Shown here piece by piece: positions 37,424 through 46,542 of a DNA stretch of 64,000 nucleotides. Every line of letters begins with the position of its first letter. Position 1 is the stretch's first letter. Position numbers and translations under genes: made by a program. Where the stretch lies: assembly GCA_947500135.1 (NCBI GenBank), contig CANMQX010000001.1, forward strand, positions 620,001-684,000. The letters are read 5' to 3'. This DNA comes from an uncultured Paracoccaceae bacterium. GTDB taxonomy: Bacteria > Pseudomonadota > Alphaproteobacteria > Rhodobacterales > Rhodobacteraceae. Below the pieces are notes generated by a model, which did no database searches, was not told the origin of the DNA, and was given only the letters and a program-made list of their open reading frames with translations.

Positions 37424-37522
37424 CATCCGCCCCACTGGTTCACGCGGGGGCCTTTTCCCCCGGACCCCTATGAGGTAAACGAGGCCCGAGCAAACGCCAA
37501 CCCCTTCCCCGGAGCAGATCAA

Positions 37523-38176
37523 ATGAAGTTTTTCGTAGACACAGCCGAGATCGATCAGATCAAAGAACTCAACGACCTTGGTATGGTGGACGGGGTCACG
37601 ACGAACCCTTCGCTGATCGCCAAATCAGGGCGCGACATCCTCGAAGTGACCAAGGAAATCTGCGACATGGTCAGCGGGCCGGTCTCAGCCGAGGTGGTTG
37701 CGCTGGAAGCCGATGACATGCTGGCCGAAGGGCGCAAACTGGCCAAGATTGCCGACAACATCGCCGTGAAAGTCCCACTGACATGGGCGGGCCTGAAAAC
37801 CTGCAAAACGCTGTCGGATGAAGGCACCATGGTCAACGTCACCTTGTGTTTCTCTGCCAACCAAGCACTGCTGGCGGCCAAGGCCGGTGCCACATTCATC
37901 AGCCCGTTCATCGGGCGGTTGGATGATCTGAACCTCGACGGTCTGGAACTGATCGAAGATATCCGCACGATCTATGACAATTACGGGTTTGAAACCAACA
38001 TCCTTGCCGCGTCGATCCGGTCAGCCAACCACATGAGCGACTGCGCCAAGATCGGTGCCGATGTGGCAACCGCACCCCCCAATGTGATCAAGGCCATGGC
38101 CAACCACGTCCTGACCGACAAAGGGCTGGCAGCCTTTATGGCGGATGCGAAAAAAGCAGGAATCAGCATCCTGTAA
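37523..38176 (+). CDS. fsa: Fructose-6-phosphate aldolase/transaldolase (type 3B)
   Basis: A 217-residue single-domain transaldolase. It begins [16 protein letters not shown], has [16 protein letters not shown], the Schiff-base lysine in [13 protein letters not shown], and [11 protein letters not shown]. Short members are either transaldolases or fructose-6-phosphate aldolases; which activity is present cannot be decided without the few discriminating residues. CCCCGGAGCAG supplies a Shine-Dalgarno. Divergent from the LysE gene. Confidence 0.92.
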   Translation: MKFFVDTAEIDQIKELNDLGMVDGVTTNPSLIAKSGRDILEVTKEICDMVSGPVSAEVVALEADDMLAEGRKLAKIADNIAVKVPLTWAGLKTCKTLSDEGTMVNVTLCFSANQALLAAKAGATFISPFIGRLDDLNLDGLELIEDIRTIYDNYGFETNILAASIRSANHMSDCAKIGADVATAPPNVIKAMANHVLTDKGLAAFMADAKKAGISIL

Positions 38177-38185
38177 GGCGCAAGC

Positions 38186-39052
38186 ATGGGCGTAAATACC
38201 AGAGCATGGGCCCTTATAGGCCTGCTCTTCCCAGCGCCGGTATCGGCACAGGTCGGCGCGGTATGTGGTGACCAAGACCTGCTATTTCATTGCGCGTTCG
38301 ACAATCAAAAGTCACTCGCGCTATGTCTGTCCGGCACAACGATCAACTACACATTCGGGGCAAATATCAATCGCCCCGAATTATCGCTTGAACGCGATTT
38401 TGCGCGTGTCGATTACACCCCCTATAGCTGGGCCAGCAACACGATATTCGAAAGCGTGACCCTGTATAACGGCGACACCAGTTACGAGGTTTTTTCGACG
38501 TTGCCCCGTGGCGAAAATATGGGCGCAGCAGAGGGCGGCATCACCGTCATCCTGCCCAATCAAACGCCCGTGACGCTCACCTGTGATGCAGGCTCCGTTC
38601 TGCCAAACGATCCGATCGATGGCATTGGGCAGCTGACGCGGTTTACCGAAGGCAGCGGGTTTGCATTGCTATCGGCCTGTTTGGAAACAACCGATGACGC
38701 AACATCCTGCATTGGGGCTGTGCAACAGGTGCGTGTGCAGGACTTCGGCTGCACCCCCGGCCAGGATCCCGGCGACTGTTGGGGCGCAGAGGCAGAGGCA
38801 TGGAACCTGATACTGCAGCAACGCGAAGCCATAGCCTACGCGGCAGTCACACAAACGCAAGGTGATGCATTCGCACAAGACCTGCGGGACGCTCAAACGA
38901 TCTGGCAGAAAAGCCGGACACTGGATTGCACGTTGAACGGCGATCTGGTCTTCGCCGCAGACGGTGGTGTCGCACTCTGCCTGTCACGCCGGGCAGCAGC
39001 GCGTATCGGGTTTCTGGCATCCGTGGTTGCAACAGCCGAATTCGACGGCTGA
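38186..39052 (+). CDS. Secreted protein with LprI-like C-terminal region
   Basis: 288 residues with a signal peptide (cleaved after about residue 21, VSAQV). The middle is beta-rich (residues 30-150) with paired cysteines. The last 100 residues (DCWGAEAEAWNLILQQR and LRDAQTIWQKSRTLDC...LCLSRRAAARI) resemble the lysozyme-inhibitor LprI-like domain, which is stabilised by two disulfides. Probably periplasmic or lipid-free envelope protein; role unknown. It starts 9 bp after the aldolase stop and could be in its operon. Confidence 0.65.
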   Translation: MGVNTRAWALIGLLFPAPVSAQVGAVCGDQDLLFHCAFDNQKSLALCLSGTTINYTFGANINRPELSLERDFARVDYTPYSWASNTIFESVTLYNGDTSYEVFSTLPRGENMGAAEGGITVILPNQTPVTLTCDAGSVLPNDPIDGIGQLTRFTEGSGFALLSACLETTDDATSCIGAVQQVRVQDFGCTPGQDPGDCWGAEAEAWNLILQQREAIAYAAVTQTQGDAFAQDLRDAQTIWQKSRTLDCTLNGDLVFAADGGVALCLSRRAAARIGFLASVVATAEFDG

Positions 39053-39098
39053 TCATGCCCAATGCCAGACGCCTTGCGTCGCAAAACGGACACCGTAG

Positions 39099-39118
39099 GG
39101 TGCGCATTTATGCGCACC
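39099..39118. repeat. Intergenic palindrome
   Basis: GGTGCGCA-ttta-TGCGCACC, preceded by CCGTAG and followed by ATTGACC, lies between the LprI-like gene and the DUF484 gene. It belongs to the class of short dispersed palindromes also seen at 12579. Confidence 0.6.
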
Positions 39119-39245
39119 ATTGACCAAACTCGACCACCCCCGCGATACAAAAAAGCCACGCGCCCGGACCACCCTTCAAATTAGGTGAAGAAATGCGCCG
39201 AAACCTCTGCTAACGTGACAAAAAACAAAAAGCAGAGCAGGCAAA

Positions 39246-39941
39246 ATGAACAAGACACTGATGGCCGATGAGCTTCGCGAGAAGATCATCGCAAACCCTG
39301 ATACCCTTTTGGAAGATCACGATGTCATGCGCGCCCTGGTTGGTGCGAGTGATGCAAATGCGGGCGGCAATATCGTTGATTTGCGCGCGATCGCCATGAC
39401 CCGGCTTGAGGCGCGTTTTGACCGGTTGGAAGACACCCACCGCAACGTCATCGCCGCCGCCTATGACAATCTGGCAGGCACCAATCAGGTCCATCGCGCC
39501 ATTCTGCGGATGATGGATGCCGCCGATTTTAATGTTTTCTTACAAGACCTTGCGGGCGATGTGTCCAACACATTGCGGGTTGATGCCATCCGGCTGGTGC
39601 TGGAAAGCGAAACGCCAAACGCTGAAAATTCCATGGGGCCCGTCGTCAATCTCGCGCCCGCTGGATTTGTCGATGACTACGTCAAACTTGGCCGCAACAT
39701 GCCTGCCCGTCAGGTGACATTACGCCGGTTCTATGACACCGGTGCCGGGCTTTTTGGCGACCGCGCCGAATACATGCAGTCAGAGGCTTGTTTGAAACTC
39801 GACCTTGGCGCAGGCCACCTGCCCGGCATGCTGGTCATGGGGTCCGAAGACCCGCAGCAATTCACCCCGCAACAGGGCACCGATCTGCTGACATTCTTCA
39901 CCGGCGTCTTTGAACGGGTGATGCGGCGGTGGCTGGCCTGA
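39246..39941 (+). CDS. DUF484 family protein
   Basis: 231 residues, GAF-like in its second half. Recognised from the start MADELREKIIANPDTLLEDHDVMRALV, then IVDLRAIAMTRLEARFDRLEDTHRNVIAAAYDNL and the ending GLFGDRAEYMQSEACLKLDLG...GMLVMGSEDPQQFTPQQGTDLLTFF. DUF484 genes commonly lie just upstream of xerC, as here (4-bp gap). Its biochemical role is unknown. Confidence 0.92.
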   Translation: MNKTLMADELREKIIANPDTLLEDHDVMRALVGASDANAGGNIVDLRAIAMTRLEARFDRLEDTHRNVIAAAYDNLAGTNQVHRAILRMMDAADFNVFLQDLAGDVSNTLRVDAIRLVLESETPNAENSMGPVVNLAPAGFVDDYVKLGRNMPARQVTLRRFYDTGAGLFGDRAEYMQSEACLKLDLGAGHLPGMLVMGSEDPQQFTPQQGTDLLTFFTGVFERVMRRWLA

Positions 39942-39945
39942 TCCG

Positions 39946-40860
39946 ATGATCTCCGCGGCACTCAGCGACAGGCTGGCGCAATGGCTGGATCATCAGCGCG
40001 CCTTGGCCGGTGCGGCGGAGAATACGATCAAGGCCTATCAGGCTGATGTGCTGGGCTTTCTGTCTTTCATGACGCAGCATCACGGCGACACGCAGGGGCT
40101 GGCCCCTATCGCCCGGATCGGGGTGCGCGACATGCGCGCCTGGATGGCCCATGAACGCGGGCGCGGGGTTGGGGCACGGTCCCTCGCCCGGACGCTCTCG
40201 GCGGTGAAATCCTTCTACCGATGGCTGTCTGAACGCGAAGGGTTTGAACCTACCGCCGTCTTGTCCGTGCGTTCACCAAAATTCCAGCGCAAACTGCCCC
40301 GGCCACTGGCCGAACCGGCCGCCAAAGCAATGATCGACACGGTCGAGATGCAGGCGCGCGACCCATGGGTCGGCGCACGCGACACGGCCGTGGTGACCCT
40401 GCTTTACGGCTGCGGCTTGCGGATATCAGAGGCTTTGGGGCTAAAGGGCAATGATGTTCCATTGCCAGACGTGCTGCGGATCACAGGGAAAGGCGGCAAG
40501 GAACGGATCGTGCCCGTGATCGACGCTGCCCGTGATGCGGTGACGACCTACCTGCGCCTTTGCCCCTACACGGTCGAAACAGACGCGCCCCTGTTCAGGG
40601 CAGTGCGCGGCGGGGCCTTGTCGCCGCGCGCGATCCAGAAGGTGATGCAAAACACCCGGCTGCAACTTGGCCTGCCCGCCACCGCGACACCGCATGCGAT
40701 GCGGCATTCCTTTGCCACGCACCTTTTGTCAGCGGGTGGGGATTTGCGGGCAATCCAGGAATTGCTGGGCCATGCATCCCTATCGACGACGCAGGCCTAT
40801 ACAGCGGTTGATGCAGCACGGTTGATGGATGTCTATGACAAGGCGCATCCAAAGGCCTGA
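39946..40860 (+). CDS. xerC: Tyrosine recombinase XerC
   Basis: XerC acts with XerD at the chromosomal dif site to resolve dimers. 304 residues: N-terminal SAM-like core-binding domain (1-105), then catalytic residues Arg (LLYGCGLRISEAL), Lys (TGKGGKER), His-x-x-Arg (THAMRHSFATHLL), His (LGHASLSTTQ) and nucleophile Tyr (TQAYTAV). All six are present. Follows DUF484 in the common arrangement. Confidence 0.94.
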   Translation: MISAALSDRLAQWLDHQRALAGAAENTIKAYQADVLGFLSFMTQHHGDTQGLAPIARIGVRDMRAWMAHERGRGVGARSLARTLSAVKSFYRWLSEREGFEPTAVLSVRSPKFQRKLPRPLAEPAAKAMIDTVEMQARDPWVGARDTAVVTLLYGCGLRISEALGLKGNDVPLPDVLRITGKGGKERIVPVIDAARDAVTTYLRLCPYTVETDAPLFRAVRGGALSPRAIQKVMQNTRLQLGLPATATPHAMRHSFATHLLSAGGDLRAIQELLGHASLSTTQAYTAVDAARLMDVYDKAHPKA

Positions 40861-40976
40861 TCTAACTTTGACATGTTCTTCACACACTTGTGTCAGATCG
40901 TCGGTAGCTATGATGCAGGGCGATGTGCAAGGGTTTTGGTGTATACAGTTTGCTTATGAATGCCAAAGGAAGACCC

Positions 40977-41555
40977 ATGAAATTTCGCCTCACGCTCGCC
41001 GCACTCGCCATGTTCCCCGCTAGTGCCGTACTTGCCCAGGATTGCACCGCCTACACCGCCGAAGACCCGTTTGACCTGACAGAGGCTGAAATCGTCGGTT
41101 TTTATGACTGCCTGAAAGACCGGATGGCCGAAGGCTACGGCGCCGAAGGGGACGCTGTTGGCAGCGTCTACCGCGATTGGACGATCACCCAGACGGCCCC
41201 CGGCCTGGCAGGTGTCCACGGCAACCGGTTGCTGATCACGTTCGCCAATGACATCGCGGCAGAACAATACACGCAATATGCCGAAGATATTGAAATGCCT
41301 GTCGGCTCGATCCTGGCCAAGGAAAGCATCACGCTCAGTTCCAAACGGCAGGCCGCGCGCCCTGGCCCGCTTTTTGTGATGACCAAGCTTGAAGAAGGCG
41401 GCGCGCCTGAAACCGATGACTGGCTTTACGCAGGGGTGCAGCCCAATGGCAAAGTGATGAACATCAAACAATCCTTCTGTCATGATTGCCATGTTGCCTA
41501 TGACTATCAGGACAATCTGGGTTACCCACTCGAAGAAGTCCGGCTCTCGCAATAA
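40977..41555 (+). CDS. Cytochrome P460-family c-type haem protein
   Basis: 192 residues with a signal peptide (cleaved after about residue 20, VLAQD) and a C-terminal haem c site CHDCH (about residues 170-174) followed by AYDYQD. Cytochrome P460 proteins bind haem c with an extra lysine cross-link and oxidise hydroxylamine, or in cytochrome c'-beta members bind NO. The cross-linking Lys cannot be assigned by eye. Located in the periplasm. GGAAGACCC precedes ATG 40977. Confidence 0.75.
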   Translation: MKFRLTLAALAMFPASAVLAQDCTAYTAEDPFDLTEAEIVGFYDCLKDRMAEGYGAEGDAVGSVYRDWTITQTAPGLAGVHGNRLLITFANDIAAEQYTQYAEDIEMPVGSILAKESITLSSKRQAARPGPLFVMTKLEEGGAPETDDWLYAGVQPNGKVMNIKQSFCHDCHVAYDYQDNLGYPLEEVRLSQ

Positions 41556-41580
41556 ATCGCGACCACGTCACGCAAACAAA

Positions 41581-41606
41581 ACCCGCCGCATTTCCGGCGG
41601 GTTTTT
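41581..41606 (+). terminator. Rho-independent terminator after cytochrome P460 gene
   Basis: ACCCGCCG-catttc-CGGCGGGT followed by TTTT, 26 bp past the stop codon; A-run on the other side. Confidence 0.85.
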
Positions 41607-41689
41607 CATGAACAAATCACGTCGCGACAAGGGCCAAAAAACCCCGATTTCCTTTTGCATCCCGGCACATGATCGGTCATGACAGACGG

Positions 41690-42385
41690 ATGACATTACG
41701 TACGAAAGCTTTGTTGGTTCATCTGTTGACTGCCACCGGTGCCGTATTCGCCATGCTGGCAATGCTCGCCGCCGTCGAACAGAAATGGAGCCTGATGTTC
41801 CTCTGGCTTGTGGTAGCCTTTGCTGTTGATGGGATCGATGGGCCACTGGCCCGCAAATACGATGTCAAATCCAATGCCCCTGTCTTTGACGGGGTGTTGC
41901 TGGACCTGATCATCGACTATCTGACCTATGTCTTCGTGCCCGCCTATGCGCTCTTTAAATCCGGGCTCTTGCCGGGCTGGACGGGTTGGACTGCGATCAT
42001 CATTATCACCTTCGCCTCGGCACTTTACTTTGCCGATACGCGGATGAAGACGCGCGACAATTCATTCTCTGGCTTTCCGGGATGCTGGAATATGGTGGTG
42101 CTGGTGATTTTCGCGTTGGAGCCGAATTTCTGGGTGTCACTGGTGCTGGTTGGTATTCTGGCGGTCGCGATGTTTGTGCCCATGAAATTCGTACATCCGG
42201 TCCGTACCGAACGCTGGCGGATGCTGACATTGCCAATGGCGCTGGCCTGGACATTCTTTGCAGGTTGGGCCGCATGGGTCGATTTCCACCCGGAAAGCTG
42301 GGCGCATTGGGGGTTGGTAATCAGTTCAGTATATCTGTTGTTTGCAGGTGTCGGTCAGCAATTGATGCCGACTAGAGCAACCTGA
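41690..42385 (+). CDS. pcs: Phosphatidylcholine synthase
   Basis: Pcs joins CDP-diacylglycerol and choline to make phosphatidylcholine, a pathway of some alphaproteobacteria. 231 residues with about eight hydrophobic segments and the CDP-alcohol phosphotransferase motif DGIDGPLARKYDVKSNAPVFDGVLLDLIID, including the D-G-x2-A-R-x8-G-x3-D-x3-D spacing with a small variation (N/F before the GVLLD). The N terminus LVHLLTATGAVFAMLA matches bacterial Pcs. ATG 41690 is preferred over 41669. Confidence 0.88.
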   Translation: MTLRTKALLVHLLTATGAVFAMLAMLAAVEQKWSLMFLWLVVAFAVDGIDGPLARKYDVKSNAPVFDGVLLDLIIDYLTYVFVPAYALFKSGLLPGWTGWTAIIIITFASALYFADTRMKTRDNSFSGFPGCWNMVVLVIFALEPNFWVSLVLVGILAVAMFVPMKFVHPVRTERWRMLTLPMALAWTFFAGWAAWVDFHPESWAHWGLVISSVYLLFAGVGQQLMPTRAT

Positions 42386-42409
42386 AAAAATCTGTGGCAC
42401 AGATTTTTT
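42385..42409. terminator. Terminator after pcs
   Basis: AAAAAATCTGT-ggc-ACAGATTTTTT stem starting at the pcs stop codon, with A and T runs. Core identical to the terminator at 25035. Confidence 0.75.
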
Positions 42410-42453
42410 TGACGCAAGGCAGGTCAGCCCGTTTTGCATTACCTCCGCTGATC

Positions 42454-42479
42454 AAAAAGATTTGCGCCGCAAATTTTTT
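42454..42479. terminator. Terminator after ogt (minus strand)
   Basis: AAAAAGATTTGCG and CGCAAATTTTTT form a stem (one bulge) 25 bp past the ogt stop; T-run on the plus strand, A-run at the other end. Confidence 0.65.
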
Positions 42480-42504
42480 CGCCGTCGGACTTCGCAGCAA
42501 GTCG

Positions 42505-42954
42505 TCAGATCAGCAATGATGCCGCCCCCTCCAACCGCAGCAGGGCGACCTTGTCTTCGATCCCGCCTGCCCCGGAAAACCCGCCCAACCCATCGGCGGC
42601 CAGAACCCGGTGACATGGGATCAGGATTGCAATCGGGTTCGCCCCGCAGGCCTGACCGATCGCCTGTGCAGACACATTCAACTCGCCCGCCAGGTCGCCA
42701 TAGGTCCGCGTTTCGCCGTAGGGGATTGCGCATAGCGCCTTGTAAAACGTCTGTTGAAACTCGCTGCCGCGCGGTGCCAGTGGCAATGTGAATGCTGTCA
42801 GCGCCCCCGCAAAGTAATCGGTCAGCTCCGCCTGCGCCTGATCATAAAGCGGCCCATCGGTCAGCGTGCCATCCCGCCCCCAGTAAAGCCGCGTGATCGC
42901 CCCATCCGCCGCATCCAACCCCAGCGGGCCAACCGGGGATTGCGGCGCAATCAT
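42505..42954 (-). CDS. ogt: Methylated-DNA-protein-cysteine methyltransferase
   Basis: A 149-residue suicide repair enzyme that moves methyl groups from O6-methylguanine to its own cysteine. The active site is IPCHRVLAADG, preceded by the DNA-binding helix region IPYGETRTYGDLAGEL and AIGQACGANPIAIL. It overlaps the upstream thioesterase gene by 4 bp (ATGA). Confidence 0.94.
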   Translation of the reverse strand: MIAPQSPVGPLGLDAADGAITRLYWGRDGTLTDGPLYDQAQAELTDYFAGALTAFTLPLAPRGSEFQQTFYKALCAIPYGETRTYGDLAGELNVSAQAIGQACGANPIAILIPCHRVLAADGLGGFSGAGGIEDKVALLRLEGAASLLI

Positions 42955-43388
42955 CCTTTCAACCCGCGCACGGCCATCATGGTAGCCGTGATGGTCGCGA
43001 CAGTGGTTTCGGTATCACCATCCACCGCCACGGCCCGGCCTTGGGTAAAGCTCAGCGTGCGCCCGGATTTCACGACCTCGCCTTCGAAACGGAAATGCGG
43101 GCCCTTTGCAGGGGCCATGAAGTTGCATTTAAACTCCACCGTCAGCACCTCTGCATCCGCATCCATCAGCGTGAAAGCCGCAAAACCACAGGCACTATCC
43201 ATGCCTGCGGTGATCACGGCGGCATGCATGAACCCGTGATGCTGGGTGAACCCCGGATGAAACGGCATCTCCAACACCACACGCCCCGGCGCCACATCAC
43301 CCACCACAATCCCCATAGAGGCCATGGCACCCTGACGGTCAAAATCCGCCTTCATGCGCGCCACGGCCTCTAGGTTGCGGTATTTCAT
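42951..43388 (-). CDS. PaaI-type hotdog thioesterase
   Basis: 145 residues. The hotdog motif HHGFMHAAVITAGMDSACGFAA has the usual HGG-like start and a catalytic Asp (MDSA). LTVEFKCNFMAPAKG forms the core strand. PaaI-type enzymes hydrolyse short or aromatic acyl-CoA. The ATG overlaps the ileS stop (TGATG), forming an ileS-thioesterase-ogt run. Confidence 0.88.
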   Translation of the reverse strand: MKYRNLEAVARMKADFDRQGAMASMGIVVGDVAPGRVVLEMPFHPGFTQHHGFMHAAVITAGMDSACGFAAFTLMDADAEVLTVEFKCNFMAPAKGPHFRFEGEVVKSGRTLSFTQGRAVAVDGDTETTVATITATMMAVRGLKG

Positions 43389-46309
43389 CAGCTCAGCGCT
43401 GCGTCACAACGCCCGCAGACACCCGGATGCGCATGGGTGCCAACGTCCGGCAGGATTTTCCAGCAGCGTTGGCACTTTGCGCCTTCCGCCCGGGCAAAGA
43501 CAACGGCGATATCGGCCACGTCTTCCAACTGGAACGCATCAGCCGGGGCTGCATCAGTGACAACCGTAATGCCCGACGTGATACACAGATCGTCAAACGT
43601 AACGGTTTCCAACACGGCCGCCACATCCGCGTTAACATAGACGGTTGGTGCCGCTTCCAGTGATGCGCCGATAACCTTGTTGGTTCGCTCAACCTCCAAG
43701 GCCCCTGTCACGACCCGGCGGACCTTGCGCACTGTCCCCCATTTTTCGGCCAATGCGGCATCATGCCAATCGGCTGGCGTCTCGGCAAAATCCTCCAGAT
43801 GAACGGAACTTTCATCACCCGGGAACCGCTCTAGCCAGACCTCTTCCATGGTAAAGGTCAGCATGGGTGCCAGCCATTTCGTCAGCCGGTGAAACAGGAT
43901 ATCCAGCACCGTCCGCGCCGCCTTGCGCCGGGCCGTATCGCCATCGCAATAAAGCGCATCCTTGCGGATATCGAAGTAAAACGCCGACAGATCGACAGTC
44001 GCAAAAGTAAAGATCGCCTGGAACACACCCTGGAAATCATACTTGGCGTAGCCTTCACGCACCGTCTGATCCAGTTCCGCCAGACGATGCAGCACCCAGC
44101 GCTCCAGCTCTGGCATCTCTGCCGGTTCAACCCGGTCAGCCTCGGTAAAGTCGCTGAGCGACCCCAACATGAACCGCAGCGTATTGCGCAAGCGGCGATA
44201 GCTATCCGCCACCCCTTTCAGGATCTCATCACCGATCCGGTGGTCGTGCTTATAATCCGTCGTCGCCACCCAAAGGCGCAGGATATCCGCGCCATATTGC
44301 TTGACCACCTGCTCGGGCACGATGGTATTACCCAGCGATTTCGACATCTTCTCGCCCTTGGCATCCAGCGTGAAAGCATGAGTTACGACGGCCCGGTAAG
44401 GCGCATGGCCCATCGTCCCGCAAGCCTGCAACATCGACGAATGGAACCACCCGCGATGCTGGTCGGTGCCTTCCAGATAGACATCGGCCATCCCATCCTC
44501 GGACCCATCTTCGCGGTCACGCAAAACGAAAGCATGGGTGGAGCCGCTATCAAACCAAACATCCAGAATGTCGAACACTTGGTCATAAGCGTCATGATCC
44601 ACGTCATTGCCCAGGAACCGCGCCTTGGCCCCGCCCTTGTACCAGGCATCAGCGCCTTCAGCCTCAAATGCCTCAAGAATACGGGCATTCACCGCCTCAT
44701 TACGGAGCAGATAATCCTCATCAGTCGGCTGCGCGCTCTTTTTGACAAAGCACGTCAGCGGCACACCCCAGGCACGCTGGCGGGACAGCACCCAATCGGG
44801 CCGCGCTTCGATCATGGAATAAAGGCGATTGCGGCCTGTCTTCGGCGTCCATGTCACCAACTCGTCGATGGAGCGCAGCGCGCGTTCACGGATCGTCGTG
44901 CCATAAGTGTTGTTGCCATCGCCCACAGGTTTATCCACGGCAGCAAACCATTGCGGCGTGTTGCGATAGATCACCGGGGCCTTGGAGCGCCAAGAATGTG
45001 GATAGCTGTGCTTGATCGTGCCGCGGGCGAACAGCCCACCCACTTCGGCCAGTTTGGCCATCACAGCGGTGTTGGCGTCACCTTCCCAAGGGTTGGTCTT
45101 GTTCTTCTTGTTGGGCTTTTCGCGCATGATCTTGGTGCCGCCAAAGAACGGCAGATCAGGGCGGAAAGACCCATCCTCCAGCACATTATACGTAATCACC
45201 TGCTGCAACATGCCCAGATCGCGATAAAGCTCAAACTCCTCCATCCCGTGGGACGGGGCGCAGTGGACAAAGCCGGTGCCTTCGTCGTCGGTGACAAAGT
45301 CAGCAGCGCGGAAGTCACGGGGATCATCCCATTCGGCATTGCTGCCATCGACACCCGCCAACGGATGCGACAGTGATGTGCCAGACAAGTCGCCCGCATC
45401 GCTGACACGGATAAACTGGTCAACACGCGCCTTGGCAAAAACGCCCTCAGCCAGCTTGTCGGCCAAGACATAACATTCGCCCTTGCGCACCCAGTTATCT
45501 TCTGGCGCGTCTGCGACCTCATAGACCCCGTAAGAGATGTCATTGGAGTAAACGACCGCCTTGTTGGAAGGCATTGTCCAAGGGGTTGTCGTCCAGATCA
45601 CAACCGATGCGCCTTTGATCGCATCATTGGGCGTGTCCAGCACCGGGAACTTCACCCAAACGGTAAAGCTTTCCTTATCGTGATACTCCACCTCCGCCTC
45701 GGCCAGCGCGGTTTTCTCCACTGGCGACCACATCACTGGCTTTGACCCTTGATAAAGCGTGCCGTTCATCAGGAATTTCTGGAACTCGGCGGCGATCACC
45801 CGTTCGGCATGGAAATTCATCGTCAGGTACGGTTCATCCCAGTTGCCTTGCACGCCCAGCCGCTTGAACTCGTCGCGCTGGATATCCACCCAGCCTTCGG
45901 CGAACTTGCGGCATTCCTGACGGAAATCGACGATGTCAACGGCGTCCTTGTCCTGCCCCTTGGCCCGATACTGTTCTTCGATCTTCCATTCGATGGGCAA
46001 CCCATGACAATCCCAACCGGGGATATAGCGCGCATCGCGGCCCATCATCTGCTGCGACCGGACAACCATGTCCTTGAGGATCTTGTTCAGCGCGTGACCG
46101 ATATGCAGATGGCCATTCGCATAGGGCGGGCCGTCATGCAGGGTGAAGGGTTTGCGCCCTTCGGCCTTGGCGCGCAGCTTGTCATAAACCCCGATCTGCG
46201 CCCAGCGGGCCAGCCAATCGGGTTCACGTTTGGGCAATCCGGCCCGCATTGGGAAATCCGTGCGAGGCAGGTTCAGGGTGTCTTTATAGTCGGTGGTCTC
46301 GGCGCACAT
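43388..46309 (-). CDS. ileS: Isoleucyl-tRNA synthetase
   Basis: 973 residues. Motif HIGH in PYANGHLHIGHALNKILKD, KMSKS in GEKMSKSLGN, a large editing domain between them, and C-terminal zinc cysteines in CQRCWKILPDVGTHAHPGVCGRC (bacterial type). ATG 46309 follows AAGGACG; a longer frame to 46369 is rejected because its added residues are not typical. It heads the ileS-thioesterase-ogt gene run. Confidence 0.97.
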   Translation of the reverse strand: MCAETTDYKDTLNLPRTDFPMRAGLPKREPDWLARWAQIGVYDKLRAKAEGRKPFTLHDGPPYANGHLHIGHALNKILKDMVVRSQQMMGRDARYIPGWDCHGLPIEWKIEEQYRAKGQDKDAVDIVDFRQECRKFAEGWVDIQRDEFKRLGVQGNWDEPYLTMNFHAERVIAAEFQKFLMNGTLYQGSKPVMWSPVEKTALAEAEVEYHDKESFTVWVKFPVLDTPNDAIKGASVVIWTTTPWTMPSNKAVVYSNDISYGVYEVADAPEDNWVRKGECYVLADKLAEGVFAKARVDQFIRVSDAGDLSGTSLSHPLAGVDGSNAEWDDPRDFRAADFVTDDEGTGFVHCAPSHGMEEFELYRDLGMLQQVITYNVLEDGSFRPDLPFFGGTKIMREKPNKKNKTNPWEGDANTAVMAKLAEVGGLFARGTIKHSYPHSWRSKAPVIYRNTPQWFAAVDKPVGDGNNTYGTTIRERALRSIDELVTWTPKTGRNRLYSMIEARPDWVLSRQRAWGVPLTCFVKKSAQPTDEDYLLRNEAVNARILEAFEAEGADAWYKGGAKARFLGNDVDHDAYDQVFDILDVWFDSGSTHAFVLRDREDGSEDGMADVYLEGTDQHRGWFHSSMLQACGTMGHAPYRAVVTHAFTLDAKGEKMSKSLGNTIVPEQVVKQYGADILRLWVATTDYKHDHRIGDEILKGVADSYRRLRNTLRFMLGSLSDFTEADRVEPAEMPELERWVLHRLAELDQTVREGYAKYDFQGVFQAIFTFATVDLSAFYFDIRKDALYCDGDTARRKAARTVLDILFHRLTKWLAPMLTFTMEEVWLERFPGDESSVHLEDFAETPADWHDAALAEKWGTVRKVRRVVTGALEVERTNKVIGASLEAAPTVYVNADVAAVLETVTFDDLCITSGITVVTDAAPADAFQLEDVADIAVVFARAEGAKCQRCWKILPDVGTHAHPGVCGRCDAALS

Positions 46310-46542
46310 CTGGGGCGTCCTTTTACATGTCGGAATACGAAATAAGAAGCGGTGCGCGCACGCAGACACCTTTTCCCGGCTGGCCTATGGCTCAGACCGC
46401 CGGGCAGATAATGGCTATGATCATCCGGTACATCATGCGCGCGCTTATAGGCAGCCCTGCGCGCGGGGTAAAGAGCACGCATTGAGCAGCACGTGCAAAT
46501 TGCGCTAGCCGTGGTCTGGGGCCGGTTGAAGCAGGTTAACAA

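Noticed and set aside
39946-40860. xerC as a sign of an integrated element
   Set aside because: It is the housekeeping XerC next to DUF484; no phage or integron genes around.
43889-45376. 495-residue plus-strand frame opposite ileS
   Set aside because: Antisense shadow of ileS; no Shine-Dalgarno or known domain, and ileS motifs are intact.
46310-46542. tRNA or T-box leader before ileS
   Set aside because: No cloverleaf, T-box motif or terminator/antiterminator pair could be drawn in this gap.
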